Notes: generated by a model not told the origin, from the letters alone. Positions 33,850 to 43,941 are shown, counted from the first letter of the stretch. The stretch is DNA of 64,000 nt from Clostridia bacterium (GCA_017537245.1 JAFYLD010000029.1:1-64000), one strand, 5' to 3'. Made by a program: numbers and translations.

Positions 33850-35277
33850 ATGCTACTTAAAGATCTTATATCCAATGTTGACGTTGAATTAGCAAATATC
33901 GATGTAAAAGGTATTACAAGTGATTCGCGCGAAATTAAAGATGGCTATGCTTTTGTTTGCATAAAAGGTGTTAATAATGATGGTCATAAGTATGCGGCTA
34001 GCGCTGCAGAAAAAGGCGCCGTTGTTGTTATTACAGAAACTCCAATGCACGTAGATAACGAAATAGTTGTGTCCGATACGCGCGAATTATATGCAGATAT
34101 GTGTGCTAAATGGTTTGGTAATCCTGCCGATTCACTCAAATTAATCGGTGTAACAGGTACCAATGGCAAAACGTCTATCACTTATATGCTTAAGAGCATA
34201 TTAGAGCATTTTGGATTTAAGGTTGGTCTAATAGGTACTATTCACAATATGATTGGTGACGAAATAATCGAAACCAAGAACACTACTCCTGGCGTTTATG
34301 AGTTGAACAGACTATTTGCTCAAATGAAGGAAAAAGGTTGTCAATACGCTGTAATGGAAGTATCGTCACACGCATTGGACCAAAAGCGAGTTTGCAACTT
34401 AAATTTTGATGCGGCGATATTTACAAATCTTACTCAAGATCATTTGGATTACCATATTACAATGGAAAATTATCTTGATGCTAAGAAAAAACTGTTTAAT
34501 ATGTGCAATGTTGCAGTTGTAAATAGCGACGATGAATACTGCTCTAAACTTGTCGATGGTCTTGATTGTAAAATTGTATCTTATTCATTGAGAGATGACG
34601 CAACATACAGTGCAAAAGCTATAAAATATGGCCCAACAAGCGTTGATTACGAGTTGGTTAGCAACAATGTATTAAATCATATAAGATTTAATACCGGTGG
34701 TAAATTTTCTGTTTATAACTCAATGTGTGCTGTTGTTACGGCAATAGAACTTGGATTTTCGCCTGTTGACGTTTCTAAGGCGATTGAGTCAATAACTGGA
34801 ATTAAGGGTAGAGCAGAATCTGTTCCAACAGGTCGCGATTTCAACGTTATAATCGACTATGCTCACACTCCTGATGGGCTTAAAAATATTTTAAAAACGT
34901 TTAGTGATTGTGAAAAGAATCGTGTTATTGCTTTATTTGGTTGTGGTGGTGACCGCGATAAAACCAAGCGTCCAATAATGGGTGGAATTGCTGCAAGATA
35001 TGCTGATTACGTTATAGTAACAAGCGATAATCCACGTAGTGAAGACCCAGATGAGATAATTAAAGATATTTTAGTTGGTATAAATGGTAGTAAGACACCC
35101 GTAAAGGTGATTAGTAATCGTATCGATGCAATAAAATATGCTATTTCAATTGCGCAGGCGGGCGATATTATTGTTTTGGCTGGTAAAGGTCACGAAACCT
35201 ATCAAATATTAAATAGCGGTACAATTCATCTTGATGAAAGAGAAGTTGTTCAAGAAGCGTTGAGCGAGTTAAAATAA
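33850..35277 (+). CDS. murE: UDP-MurNAc-tripeptide synthetase MurE
   Basis: The 475-residue ligase adds the third residue to UDP-MurNAc-Ala-Glu. GVTGTNGKTS near residue 99 is the ATP loop, TTPGVYELN and EVSSHALDQKR are catalytic-core motifs, and SDNPRSEDP near 391 has the DNPR sequence associated with meso-diaminopimelate rather than lysine. I start at ATG 33850, seven bases after AGGAG; a longer frame from 33832 has no ribosome site. MurF and MurD, usually nearby, are missing from this cluster. Confidence 0.96.
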   Translation: MLLKDLISNVDVELANIDVKGITSDSREIKDGYAFVCIKGVNNDGHKYAASAAEKGAVVVITETPMHVDNEIVVSDTRELYADMCAKWFGNPADSLKLIGVTGTNGKTSITYMLKSILEHFGFKVGLIGTIHNMIGDEIIETKNTTPGVYELNRLFAQMKEKGCQYAVMEVSSHALDQKRVCNLNFDAAIFTNLTQDHLDYHITMENYLDAKKKLFNMCNVAVVNSDDEYCSKLVDGLDCKIVSYSLRDDATYSAKAIKYGPTSVDYELVSNNVLNHIRFNTGGKFSVYNSMCAVVTAIELGFSPVDVSKAIESITGIKGRAESVPTGRDFNVIIDYAHTPDGLKNILKTFSDCEKNRVIALFGCGGDRDKTKRPIMGGIAARYADYVIVTSDNPRSEDPDEIIKDILVGINGSKTPVKVISNRIDAIKYAISIAQAGDIIVLAGKGHETYQILNSGTIHLDEREVVQEALSELK

Positions 35278-35300
35278 AAGATTTTTAAGAGGGTAATTTT

Positions 35301-36326
35301 ATGAAAGACTATACTACGATATTTGTTGCGATAATTTCTTTTGCAGTGACATCTTTATTGGGATTTGTTGTAATTCCATATTTAAGAAAATTAAAATTTG
35401 GGCAAACTATTTTAGAAGAAGGTCCTAAGTGGCATAAAGAAAAGCAGGGAACACCAACTATGGGCGGTGTTATGATGGTTGCCGGTGTGCTACTATCTAT
35501 GGCAGCTGGATTCACTTTTTCATATTTTACCGATGGCTCTTTTGCTGTTGAAATCATAAATGATCCGTATGCTTTAGCTAGACTTTTAGCGGGTGTTATA
35601 ATGGCGCTATGTATGTGCGCTATTGGTTTTTTTGACGACTATATAAAGGTTGTAAAAAAACGCAATTTAGGCCTTACTGCTAAACAAAAAACGTTTATGC
35701 AATTACTTGTATCAGCTGCATACTTGCTTACACTTGCGGCAACCGGAATGAAAACCACGTATATTCCTTTCATTGGTCCAATTAATATATCAAGCGGTTT
35801 TGGTTTATTGTTCTGGCCAATTGCGCTTATGTTTATTTATGGTTTTACTAACGCCGTTAATCTAACAGACGGACTTGATGGATTGGCATCTAGTGTTACA
35901 CTTGTAGTTGCTTGTGCATTTTTATTAGCGTCAGGTTATATGGGCCGTGGTTCAACAAACGCATTGTCTGCTGCACTTGCAGGCGCTTGCGTGGGCTTTG
36001 TATTGTGGAATGCTAAACCCGCAAAGGTGTTTATGGGCGATACTGGTTCAATGTTTTTAGGCGGTATGGTAGTAGCGCTTTCGTTTGGTATAAATAGACC
36101 AATATTGCTAATAATTATGGGTTGCGTTTATTTAATGGAGGCTCTTTCGGTAGTGTTGCAGGTATTTTGGTTCAAACGCACCGGTAAGAGAATTTTCAAA
36201 ATGTCACCACTTCATCATCACTTTGAAATGAGTGGTTTTTCAGAGCAAAAGGTAGTAATGTTGTTTTCGCTTATAGCATTAGTTGGTTGCCTTATAGCAT
36301 TATTTTCAGTTATTTTTAGTTGGTAA
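35301..36326 (+). CDS. mraY: Phospho-N-acetylmuramoyl-pentapeptide transferase MraY
   Basis: The 341-residue integral membrane enzyme (about ten helices) makes lipid I by moving phospho-MurNAc-pentapeptide to undecaprenyl phosphate. GFFDDYIKVV near residue 113, NLTDGLDGLA near 189 and a late SPLHHHFE are family motifs with the catalytic Asp residues. GAGGG precedes the ATG. In B. subtilis-type clusters murF lies before it and murD after it; here it runs directly from murE to an ftsW/spoVE gene. Confidence 0.97.
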   Translation: MKDYTTIFVAIISFAVTSLLGFVVIPYLRKLKFGQTILEEGPKWHKEKQGTPTMGGVMMVAGVLLSMAAGFTFSYFTDGSFAVEIINDPYALARLLAGVIMALCMCAIGFFDDYIKVVKKRNLGLTAKQKTFMQLLVSAAYLLTLAATGMKTTYIPFIGPINISSGFGLLFWPIALMFIYGFTNAVNLTDGLDGLASSVTLVVACAFLLASGYMGRGSTNALSAALAGACVGFVLWNAKPAKVFMGDTGSMFLGGMVVALSFGINRPILLIIMGCVYLMEALSVVLQVFWFKRTGKRIFKMSPLHHHFEMSGFSEQKVVMLFSLIALVGCLIALFSVIFSW

Positions 36327-36350
36327 TTTTTTGTAAAGGAGGAAGGTATT

Positions 36351-37508
36351 ATGGGAAAGTCAATACTAAAGAATAAAAACAATAGTTTTTGGCAGCAAGG
36401 TAGTCTCGATATAACCTTTCTCTCCTTTGTTTTAATACTTCTTACTATAGGTTTAGTTATGCTTTTTTCGGCAGGCTATGCATATTCGCTAGAAAATTAT
36501 GGTAGTAGTTACAAGTTTATCTTAAAGCAGTTAGCATTTGCTGCGGGTGGCTTGGTGCTTATGTTCATAACATCAAAAATAAACTACCAATTTTGGCGAA
36601 GAATAAGTGTTCCGCTATTTATTGGAACAACTGCGTTATTGATTTTATTGTTAATTTTACCACCTATGGTAAGTGGAATGAATGTTAAACGGTGGTTTGC
36701 AATAGGCGGATTTAGTTTTCAACCCTCCGAGATTTCAAAGTTTGCCGTAATAATTTTACTATCGACTTTAATTGCAGCAAATCAAAAGAAAATGAATAAC
36801 TTAAAATTTGTTTTTTCGTTATTTGCTATAGTAGGCGTTACGTGCTTCTTTGTCGTTATGGAACCGCATATTTCTGCTACATTATTGATCGGTATTATCG
36901 GTGTTGTTCTTATTTTTATAGGTGGTCTAAATATTAAGGTTGTAATCGGTGGTCTTGTATCGGCGGTTGGCGCTGTAATAGCGGTTGTTGTTACGCAATC
37001 CACTGGATTTATAGGTTATGGTGGCGATAGAATTAAGTATTGGCTTGATCCATGGGCAGATCCAACAGGCGAGGGATTTCAAACAATACAATCTTTGCTT
37101 GCTATTGGTTCAGGTGGAATATTGGGCAGAGGAATAGGTCAGTCAAGGCAAAAATATTTATGGGTTCCAGAACCTCATAATGATTTTATTTTTTCAATCG
37201 TTTGTGAAGAGTTAGGGCTAGTCGGCGCTTTGCTTATCATTATTTTGTTTGCTCTTTTGGTATGGCGCGGCTTTACAATTGGAATGCGCGCTCCAGATAA
37301 GTTTGGTTCATTACTTGCTATTGGTTTAACGTTTCAAGTAGGACTACAGGCAATGCTTAATATTTGGGTTGTAACCAATACAGTACCAAATACTGGTATT
37401 GGTTTGCCTTTCTTTAGTTATGGTGGTACTTCGCTATTGATTCTTTTGGCCGAAATGGGTATCGTTTTATCGGTTTCAAGAGCATCTAATATCGAAAAAG
37501 TTAAATAA
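36351..37508 (+). CDS. ftsW: SEDS peptidoglycan polymerase FtsW/SpoVE
   Basis: The 385-residue membrane protein has about ten helices and the SEDS motifs: FQPSEISKFAVII near residue 123, the W-x-DPW-ADPTGEGFQ extracellular loop near 227, EPHNDFIFSIVCEELG near 273, and PNTGIGLPFFSYGG near 347. SEDS proteins polymerise lipid II with a class B PBP; the PBP at 31566 is the probable partner. FtsW and SpoVE cannot be told apart here. GGAGG is well placed. Confidence 0.95.
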   Translation: MGKSILKNKNNSFWQQGSLDITFLSFVLILLTIGLVMLFSAGYAYSLENYGSSYKFILKQLAFAAGGLVLMFITSKINYQFWRRISVPLFIGTTALLILLLILPPMVSGMNVKRWFAIGGFSFQPSEISKFAVIILLSTLIAANQKKMNNLKFVFSLFAIVGVTCFFVVMEPHISATLLIGIIGVVLIFIGGLNIKVVIGGLVSAVGAVIAVVVTQSTGFIGYGGDRIKYWLDPWADPTGEGFQTIQSLLAIGSGGILGRGIGQSRQKYLWVPEPHNDFIFSIVCEELGLVGALLIIILFALLVWRGFTIGMRAPDKFGSLLAIGLTFQVGLQAMLNIWVVTNTVPNTGIGLPFFSYGGTSLLILLAEMGIVLSVSRASNIEKVK

Positions 37509-37521
37509 AGGAGTTTTTGCA

Positions 37522-38640
37522 ATGCATATTCTTTTTGCAGGCGGCGGTACAGCAGGGCACATTAATCCAGCGCTTGCTATCGCAGGGTTTATAAGAGAGA
37601 AACATCCTGATGCACATATAAGTTATATAGGTACAGCCGATAAATTAGAGGCTAAACTTGTGCCTGAAAAAGGTTATAATTTTCGCACAATTTCGGTTGC
37701 TGGTTTTCAGCGTAAGTTGACACCAGCAAATATTGTTAAAAACGTTTCTGCTGTTAGCAAGGCTTTTACAGCCTCTATTAGGGCTAGAAAAATTCTAAAA
37801 GAATTAAAACCTGATATTGTAATTGGCACCGGCGGTTATGTAAGCGGTCCTGTACTACGCGAAGCAGCAAAGCTCGGAATAAAGACTGCGATACATGAGC
37901 AAAACGCATATCCCGGTGTTACGACAAAAATGCTATCATCAAAGGTAGACGCAGTAATGCTTGCGATGCCTGAAGCAGAAAAGTATTTAAAGTTAAAGAA
38001 CAAGCCTTATATTACTGGTAATCCAGTTCGTCAAGAATTGTTAAAAACTAATAGAGAAGAAGCTAGAACAAAATTAGGGATTCAAGATGATATTCCGCTT
38101 ATTTTGTCATTTGGTGGATCTTTAGGTGCTATGCGCATTAACCAAGCAGTTTCTGATCTTATTAAATGGCATAATGGCAGCGATAAATTCTATCATATTC
38201 ATGGTACGGGTAAGTCGGGTTATGGCGATTTTAAAGATTCTATAAAAGATTTAGATTTGTCAGATAAAATAGACGTAAGAGAATATATTAGCGATATGAA
38301 CGTATGTATGGCTGCAGCAGATCTCATTATTTGTAGAGCAGGCGCTATTACGTTAAGCGAATTGTTAGCTTGCGGTAAGCCATCTATTCTTATTCCATCG
38401 CCTTACGTTACCGAAAATCATCAATTCCATAACGCTATGACACTAAAAAAGATAGGCGCTGCTGAAATAATTGAAGAAAAAGATTTAACTAGTGATAAAT
38501 TGATAGAAGTTGTATCACAATTAATTGCTGAAAAGTCAAATCTTTCAAAAATGGCAATGGCTGCAAAAAATGGTGCAATTATGGATTCGAACGAGCGTAT
38601 TTACGAAATCGTTATGAATTTGTATAAAGATGTAAAATAA
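37522..38640 (+). CDS. murG: Lipid II-forming GlcNAc transferase MurG
   Basis: The 372-residue GT28 enzyme adds GlcNAc to lipid I on the inner membrane face. AGGGTAGHINPALAIA is the first glycine loop, GTGGYVSGPV the second, and SFGGSLGA plus AGAITLSELLACGKPSILIPSP form the UDP-GlcNAc site. AAAGGAG precedes the ATG. It sits between ftsW and murA, in normal cluster order. Confidence 0.97.
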   Translation: MHILFAGGGTAGHINPALAIAGFIREKHPDAHISYIGTADKLEAKLVPEKGYNFRTISVAGFQRKLTPANIVKNVSAVSKAFTASIRARKILKELKPDIVIGTGGYVSGPVLREAAKLGIKTAIHEQNAYPGVTTKMLSSKVDAVMLAMPEAEKYLKLKNKPYITGNPVRQELLKTNREEARTKLGIQDDIPLILSFGGSLGAMRINQAVSDLIKWHNGSDKFYHIHGTGKSGYGDFKDSIKDLDLSDKIDVREYISDMNVCMAAADLIICRAGAITLSELLACGKPSILIPSPYVTENHQFHNAMTLKKIGAAEIIEEKDLTSDKLIEVVSQLIAEKSNLSKMAMAAKNGAIMDSNERIYEIVMNLYKDVK

Positions 38641-38705
38641 ATAACAATTTTTTAATTTTTTGCATAATATGGCATTGTAATACATTAAATATGTGGGTGA
38701 ATACA

Positions 38706-39959
38706 ATGCCAAAATTTATTATAAATGGTGGAAGACAATTGTGTGGCGAGTTGATGGTTCAAGGAGCCAAAAATAGCGTTTTGCCACTTCTCGCGGCAAC
38801 GATATTGTGTAGTGGAACCAGTGTTTTACATAATTGTCCAAAACTATCAGACGTTGCTGCCTCTATGAATATTTTAAAACATTTAGGATGTTTGTGTCAG
38901 TTTGATGCCGGTAGTATTACGGTTGATACAAATAATTTTAAATGTAGTAGAATACCCGATAAACTAATGCTTAAAATGCGCTCTTCGGTAATATTTTTAG
39001 GCGCTATACTTGGTAGATGCGGTTTTGCTACTATAAGTAGTCCTGGGGGATGTGAGTTGGGCCCTCGACCTATAGATTTACATATATCTTCATTGAAAAG
39101 ATTGGGCGTAATGACAAACGAAAAGCACGGATTTATTGAGTTTTATGCGCCTAATGGGCTTATGGGAAATGAAATTAATCTTTCATTTGCAAGCGTTGGT
39201 GCTACTGAAAATATTATTTTAGCAGCAGTTACTGCAAAGGGTAGAACGATTATTTATAATGCTGCAAAAGAACCTGAAATTTGTGATCTTTGTAATTTTT
39301 TGAATACGTGTGGAGCTCACATTCGCGGATCGGGAACCGATACTATCATTATTGATGGTGTTGACAGTTTAATAGGATGTGAACATAACGTTATACCCGA
39401 TAGAATAGTTGTAGCTACTTTTATGGCGGCGGCAGCAATTACCGGCGGCGAGATAGTTTTAAATAATATTAATTCATCGCATATAACCGCGATTTGTTCT
39501 GTTTTTGAAGAAAGCGGTTGCGATATATCGATTTTTGACAATAAATTATGCTTGAAATCTCCGCCAAAATTATCTAGGGTATCGACGATACGCACCTCGA
39601 TTTATCCAGGTTTCCCTACCGATGCGGGACCTATTCTACTTTCTATGCTTGCGTTATCAAACGGTTCGTCAATTATTGTAGAAAATATATTTGAAAATAG
39701 ATTTAGATATGTTGACGAATTAAAACGTTTAGGTGCCAATATAAACGTTGAGGGACGCGTAGCAATAATTGAAGGCGTTGACAAACTTTCGGCTGCTTAT
39801 TGCCGATGTACGGATTTGCGCGGTGGCGCAGCATTGGTCGTAGCGGGTCTTGCTGCAAAGGGAACTACCATAGTAGATGATATATATCATATTAAGCGTG
39901 GATATGAAAAAATAGATTACAATTTATCGCTTTTAGGTGCAGATATTAAAGAAGTTTAA
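38706..39959 (+). CDS. murA: UDP-N-acetylglucosamine 1-carboxyvinyltransferase MurA
   Basis: The 417-residue enzyme transfers enolpyruvate from PEP to UDP-GlcNAc, the first committed step of wall synthesis. QGAKNSVLPLLAATIL near the N-terminus carries the substrate-binding Lys-Asn pair, SSPGGCELGPRPIDLH near residue 116 holds the catalytic Cys targeted by fosfomycin, and FPTDAGPILLSML lies near 301. ATG 38706 follows GGGTGA; the in-frame ATG at 38691 has no ribosome site. A murA paralogue in the division cluster is common in Clostridia. Confidence 0.95.
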   Translation: MPKFIINGGRQLCGELMVQGAKNSVLPLLAATILCSGTSVLHNCPKLSDVAASMNILKHLGCLCQFDAGSITVDTNNFKCSRIPDKLMLKMRSSVIFLGAILGRCGFATISSPGGCELGPRPIDLHISSLKRLGVMTNEKHGFIEFYAPNGLMGNEINLSFASVGATENIILAAVTAKGRTIIYNAAKEPEICDLCNFLNTCGAHIRGSGTDTIIIDGVDSLIGCEHNVIPDRIVVATFMAAAAITGGEIVLNNINSSHITAICSVFEESGCDISIFDNKLCLKSPPKLSRVSTIRTSIYPGFPTDAGPILLSMLALSNGSSIIVENIFENRFRYVDELKRLGANINVEGRVAIIEGVDKLSAAYCRCTDLRGGAALVVAGLAAKGTTIVDDIYHIKRGYEKIDYNLSLLGADIKEV

Positions 39960-39979
39960 AATGAAAGGTAAGTGAAACA

Positions 39980-40750
39980 ATGTCAACTGATGTAAATAAA
40001 CGTCGTGCGGCGCGTCAAAAAAAAGCGCGTCAAAAGCAACTTAAAATACTTCTTATCTTTTTTATAATTTTGGCAATTGTTACACTTATAATAATGTGTT
40101 TTACTGTGTTTTTTACAGTAAATAAAATAAATGTTACCGGCAGCAAAATCTATTCAAAATCTGATATTGTTAAAGCCTCGCAAATTACTACTGATGATAG
40201 TTGGTTTTTTGTTTCAGAAGACGAAGTCGAAGAGAATATAAGAACAAAATTACCTTTTGTAGATAGTGTTGAATTAAAACGAGATTTTCCAGACAAGATT
40301 CAACTGATAATTACCGATGCTAAAGAGCATTCATATTATTTTTCTAACAATAAATATTATGTTTTAAGTGACAAAGGTTATATATTAAACGAACAAAAAA
40401 ATATACCTGAAAACGCTTTTGAAATAAAAACTCATGGCATATCAGGAAAGCCAGGGCAAAAAGCAGTGTATAAAAACGTTGCAGAGCAAGACTTGGTTAA
40501 TAATTTAATTCAAAATTTGCAAGTTTATAATATTGAAATCGATGAAATTGACGTAACTAGCTTGTTGCAAATCAAACTAAAAATTGAGGGGAAATATACG
40601 GTTTTGCTTGGGAAAAATGAGTATATTGAAGAAAAAATCAAGCATTTATCTAGTATGATAGATAATATAACCGATGAAGCTAATGTTATTGATTTAAGTA
40701 TGTGGGAACCTGATAAGCGAGAAGGAACAACACGAAAAGAAAACAAATAA
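39980..40750 (+). CDS. divIB: Division protein DivIB/FtsQ
   Basis: The 256-residue protein has a basic cytoplasmic tail (about residues 1-27), one membrane segment (about 28-50) and an outside POTRA domain starting with FFTVNKINVTGSKIYSKSDI (about 49-68), then the beta domain with VELKRDFPDKIQLIITD. This is the FtsQ/DivIB layout. It bridges the FtsL-type proteins at the septum. It lies between murA and ftsZ, the usual position; ftsA, often next to it, is absent. Confidence 0.88.
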   Translation: MSTDVNKRRAARQKKARQKQLKILLIFFIILAIVTLIIMCFTVFFTVNKINVTGSKIYSKSDIVKASQITTDDSWFFVSEDEVEENIRTKLPFVDSVELKRDFPDKIQLIITDAKEHSYYFSNNKYYVLSDKGYILNEQKNIPENAFEIKTHGISGKPGQKAVYKNVAEQDLVNNLIQNLQVYNIEIDEIDVTSLLQIKLKIEGKYTVLLGKNEYIEEKIKHLSSMIDNITDEANVIDLSMWEPDKREGTTRKENK

Positions 40751-40778
40751 AAAAGTTGTATTTTTGTAATAAAAACTA

Positions 40779-40807
40779 TTGAAATTTTAAATAAATTGTG
40801 TTAATAT
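40779..40807 (+). promoter_or_regulatory. Sigma-A promoter of ftsZ
   Basis: TTGAAA at 40779-40784 and TAATAT at 40802-40807 have 17-base spacing. ftsZ can thus be transcribed independently of the long upstream cluster. Confidence 0.7.
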
Positions 40808-40859
40808 ACATTTGTATATTAATGCGTATAATTATATCTAAATATGGAGGAATTTTAAA

Positions 40860-41918
40860 ATGCCATTCGAAGTAGCAGAAGCGATGGAAAACGTAGTTCA
40901 AATAAAGGTAGTAGGCGTTGGTGGCGGCGGCGGTAACGCAGTTAACCGCATGGTAGCAGCAGGTGTTCGCGGCGTTGAATTCGTTGCAATTAACACCGAT
41001 AAAGCAGCTCTATTCCTTTCAAAAGCAGATCAGAAAATCCAAATTGGTGAAAAATCAGCAGCAGGCATGGGCGCTGGCGGTAACCCAGAAAACGGCCGTG
41101 CAGCAGCAGAAGAGTCACGCGATGAAATCGCAGCAGCTCTCCGTAGCGCTGATATGATATTTATTACCGCAGGTATGGGTGGCGGTACCGGTACTGGTGC
41201 AGCTCCTGTTGTAGCAGCAATTGCTAAAGAAATGGGTATCCTTACTGTTGGTATCGTTACAAAGCCTTTTGCATTTGAAGGCAAAAAGCGTATGACACAG
41301 GCTGAGGCTGGTATTGCAGCTCTTGGCGAACAGGTAGATAGCCTTATTGTTATTCCTAACGAAAGACTTAAGTTCGTTTCTGAACAAAAGATTACATTTA
41401 AGAACGCATTTAACATTGCTGATGACGTGCTCCGTCAGGGTGTATCAAGCATTTCTGAACTTATCAACGTTACAGCACTTGTTAACCTCGACTTTGCTGA
41501 CGTTTGCGCTATCATGAAGAATGCTGGCTATGCTCACATGGGCGTTGGCGAAGCAACTGGTCGTGATAAGGCAGAGCAGGCAGCTCGTATGGCTATTACA
41601 AGTCCTCTTATCGAAACATCAATGGACAATGCTCGTGGCGTAATCATTAGCATTACTGGTTCTGATGATATCGGTCTTGAAGAAGTTGAACAGGCTTCTA
41701 CAATTATCGCAGAAATGGCTCATCCAGATGCAACCATCATTTGGGGTGCTCAACTTGACGATAGCATTGAAGACACAATCCGTGTTACTGTTGTTGCTAC
41801 TGGTCTTGGTGAAGACAAGAAGGCTGATAAGGGTAATGATCTTGCAGCTCTTATTGGTGATACTGGTGACGGTGACGATGACAGCTTCGGTTCTGTTCTT
41901 CAGTTCTTCAACAACTAA
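40860..41918 (+). CDS. ftsZ: Cell division GTPase FtsZ
   Basis: The 352-residue tubulin homologue forms the Z-ring. [13 protein letters not shown] near residue 19, the tubulin signature [13 protein letters not shown] near 109 and [11 protein letters not shown] (about 183) are intact. The C-terminal part is short: after an acidic linker it ends in SVLQFFNN, without the usual conserved tail such as IPxFLR that binds FtsA, SepF or ZipA. GGAGG precedes the ATG. Codon use is strongly optimised relative to the upstream cluster. Confidence 0.97.
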   Translation: MPFEVAEAMENVVQIKVVGVGGGGGNAVNRMVAAGVRGVEFVAINTDKAALFLSKADQKIQIGEKSAAGMGAGGNPENGRAAAEESRDEIAAALRSADMIFITAGMGGGTGTGAAPVVAAIAKEMGILTVGIVTKPFAFEGKKRMTQAEAGIAALGEQVDSLIVIPNERLKFVSEQKITFKNAFNIADDVLRQGVSSISELINVTALVNLDFADVCAIMKNAGYAHMGVGEATGRDKAEQAARMAITSPLIETSMDNARGVIISITGSDDIGLEEVEQASTIIAEMAHPDATIIWGAQLDDSIEDTIRVTVVATGLGEDKKADKGNDLAALIGDTGDGDDDSFGSVLQFFNN

Positions 41919-41929
41919 TATTAAATACA

Positions 41930-41958
41930 TAAAGCCCGACAAAATGTCGGGCTTTTAT
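41930..41958. terminator. Bidirectional terminator after ftsZ
   Basis: AAGCCCGAC at 41932-41940 pairs with GTCGGGCTT at 41946-41954 around an AAAAT loop, with T-runs on both strands. It also ends the minus-strand EamA gene. Confidence 0.9.
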
Positions 41959-41965
41959 TTTTGTT

Positions 41966-42886
41966 TTACAATACGTTTATAAGTAATATTGATATTGATA
42001 TAAGTGTCATACCTAAAATGCTTCGTGAATTTATTTTTTCTTTAAATAATACTGCTGCCATAATAGCGGATAGTATTAAATTACTGCCAAATTTAAGCGG
42101 ATATATCAAAACGGTGTTATCGATATATTGATTAGTTAGTGTTGTTAAATAGGTATTAAAGAATAAATACGCAGCAATAAGAATTAAATATATCCAAAGA
42201 TTTTTAAATGGGAAGGATTTTAGGGAACTTATTATACTTGATTTTTGTTTTTTAGATACAAGTATTAAAGCGACTAACAATATTATACTTGCAAATAAAA
42301 ACGTTAATAGGCTAAAAAGTGATAAATCACAATTAATGTTTTGTACAGAAATATAATGGGCAAAAAACTTTTCGGAAACACCTATCAATCCGTTAGAAAT
42401 AGCCACGCACAGTAATAGTAGTATATTTCCAGTACTAATTTTCTTGTTGGTGATACTAGTATTATAACTATTCATTACTAGTACAGCGAGTAACATTATT
42501 ATAATACCTATGTATTGTAACAACGTTATTCTTCCGTCAAAAAACAATGAACCACATATACAAGGAATAATTATACCGCCTGCAGTAAGACAAATATCTA
42601 CAAAAAGATACGCGCCACTTTTTACAGAAAAAAGCCAACTTAACAAAAATATTGCGTTTGCCGCGCCATTAAGTAACGCAATAAACAATATTGTGGCATT
42701 TAATTGTGATGATGTGTTCGAAAAAGCAAAAATGGAAATGCCGATAATTACACACAAAATCAGTCGCGTTGCTTGTAAAATCAGGCCATCGGTAATGCCA
42801 TTTACATATTCGCTTGTTTTCTTACCGCAATAACCCTTTGAAACGCCTATTAAAACAGTTGTAAATAATAATATGTAACCGGTCAT
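41966..42886 (-). CDS. EamA/DMT-family permease
   Basis: The roughly 306-residue protein has about ten hydrophobic helices in two halves, the drug/metabolite transporter layout, with a late YPLKFGSNLILSAIMAAVLF and the closing KEKINSRSILGMTLI typical of EamA domains. ATG 42886 overlaps the preceding gene's stop as ATGA, so I prefer it to TTG 42901. Coupling to the oxidoreductase gene suggests transport of a sugar or sugar derivative handled by that enzyme. Substrate unknown. Confidence 0.8.
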   Translation of the reverse strand: MTGYILLFTTVLIGVSKGYCGKKTSEYVNGITDGLILQATRLILCVIIGISIFAFSNTSSQLNATILFIALLNGAANAIFLLSWLFSVKSGAYLFVDICLTAGGIIIPCICGSLFFDGRITLLQYIGIIIMLLAVLVMNSYNTSITNKKISTGNILLLLCVAISNGLIGVSEKFFAHYISVQNINCDLSLFSLLTFLFASIILLVALILVSKKQKSSIISSLKSFPFKNLWIYLILIAAYLFFNTYLTTLTNQYIDNTVLIYPLKFGSNLILSAIMAAVLFKEKINSRSILGMTLISISILLINVL

Positions 42887-43941
42887 TTGATTTTTACCCA
42901 ACTATTATTTTTAGATGATTTTAGTATTGCATCCAGTATTTTTTGACTACGAATACCATCTTCAATGGTAGGTAATAAATCGCACGGCTCACCACAAAGC
43001 ATCTTTATAAATTCTGCCTCTTGTGTGGTGTGAAAATTTTGGGGCACGTCAACCGTTATCAGTTTTTTATTCCAATCATCATTTAATTTGGAATAAACAT
43101 CTAAAACATCAGGATTATTCATATTAAAACAAATAGTGCCTTTTGAACCGTAAACGTCAAACTTGACACTGTTAGGTTTACCCATTGCGCAACGAGATAT
43201 TACAAAATTGCCTCTAATTCCGTTTTCAATGTTGCAAATAAAACTGCAATAGTCATCGGTTTCAACCCTTGCCCATTCATCGCTATCGAGTTTTTGACGT
43301 TCTTTTACAATAATATCTGTAAAGCCACATACTGATGTGATTTTTCCTGCAAGAAGTTCGGCCATATCGATCAAATGAACGCCAAGATCGCCTAATACGC
43401 CCGTACCGGCCTTTTCTTTTTGGAAGCGCCACTCAAGACGCCTGCCGGTAATAAAGCCACTATCTTTAAAATACTCAACGTCAACGTTTAATATATCGCC
43501 AATAAGTCCATTGTCAATTATCCATTTAGCATATCTAATTGCAGGCATAAAACGATAGGTGAAACACATCATGTTTGGTATGTTTTTTTCTTTGACAGCG
43601 CGTAGAAGTGGTTTGCAACTTGGTAAATCAATAGAAATAGGTTTTTCTATATTAATGGGTTTGCCCACTTTTATAGCAGTGACAGCGATCGGTATATGCA
43701 AATGGTTTGGGGTACAAATCTCTATTGCATCTACTTCGTCACAAGATATTAAATCGTTATAATTTGTGAAACGAAATTGGTTTGGAATATTTAAAGAATC
43801 GCCAACAGATTTAAGTTTGTTTTCGTCTATATCACATATTGCAGTGATTATGCAATTTTCTACGTTTAATAGCTCGGGTATATGTCTGCCGTTAGCTATC
43901 ATACCAAGACCAACAATACCTATTTTTTTAATTTGGTTCAT
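42883..43941 (-). CDS. Gfo/Idh/MocA-family oxidoreductase
   Basis: The 352-residue protein has an N-terminal NAD(P)-binding Rossmann domain (VGLGMIANGRHIPEL near residue 10, EICTPNHLHIPIA near 72, then the EKP motif in INIEKPISID near 91-100) and the C-terminal alpha/beta domain with DLGVHLIDMAELLAG. Members oxidise or reduce sugars and inositols. It is divergent from an AraC-type activator and coupled to a permease gene, forming a small sugar-utilisation locus. The substrate cannot be read from sequence. Confidence 0.9.
   Translation of the reverse strand: MNQIKKIGIVGLGMIANGRHIPELLNVENCIITAICDIDENKLKSVGDSLNIPNQFRFTNYNDLISCDEVDAIEICTPNHLHIPIAVTAIKVGKPINIEKPISIDLPSCKPLLRAVKEKNIPNMMCFTYRFMPAIRYAKWIIDNGLIGDILNVDVEYFKDSGFITGRRLEWRFQKEKAGTGVLGDLGVHLIDMAELLAGKITSVCGFTDIIVKERQKLDSDEWARVETDDYCSFICNIENGIRGNFVISRCAMGKPNSVKFDVYGSKGTICFNMNNPDVLDVYSKLNDDWNKKLITVDVPQNFHTTQEAEFIKMLCGEPCDLLPTIEDGIRSQKILDAILKSSKNNSWVKIK

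Noticed and set aside
38640..38705. Separate promoter before murA
   Set aside because: TTGCAT is present but no acceptable -10 box follows at 16-18 bases.
41030..41416. 128-residue minus-strand frame opposite ftsZ
   Set aside because: It is antisense to the conserved FtsZ core and has no start signals.
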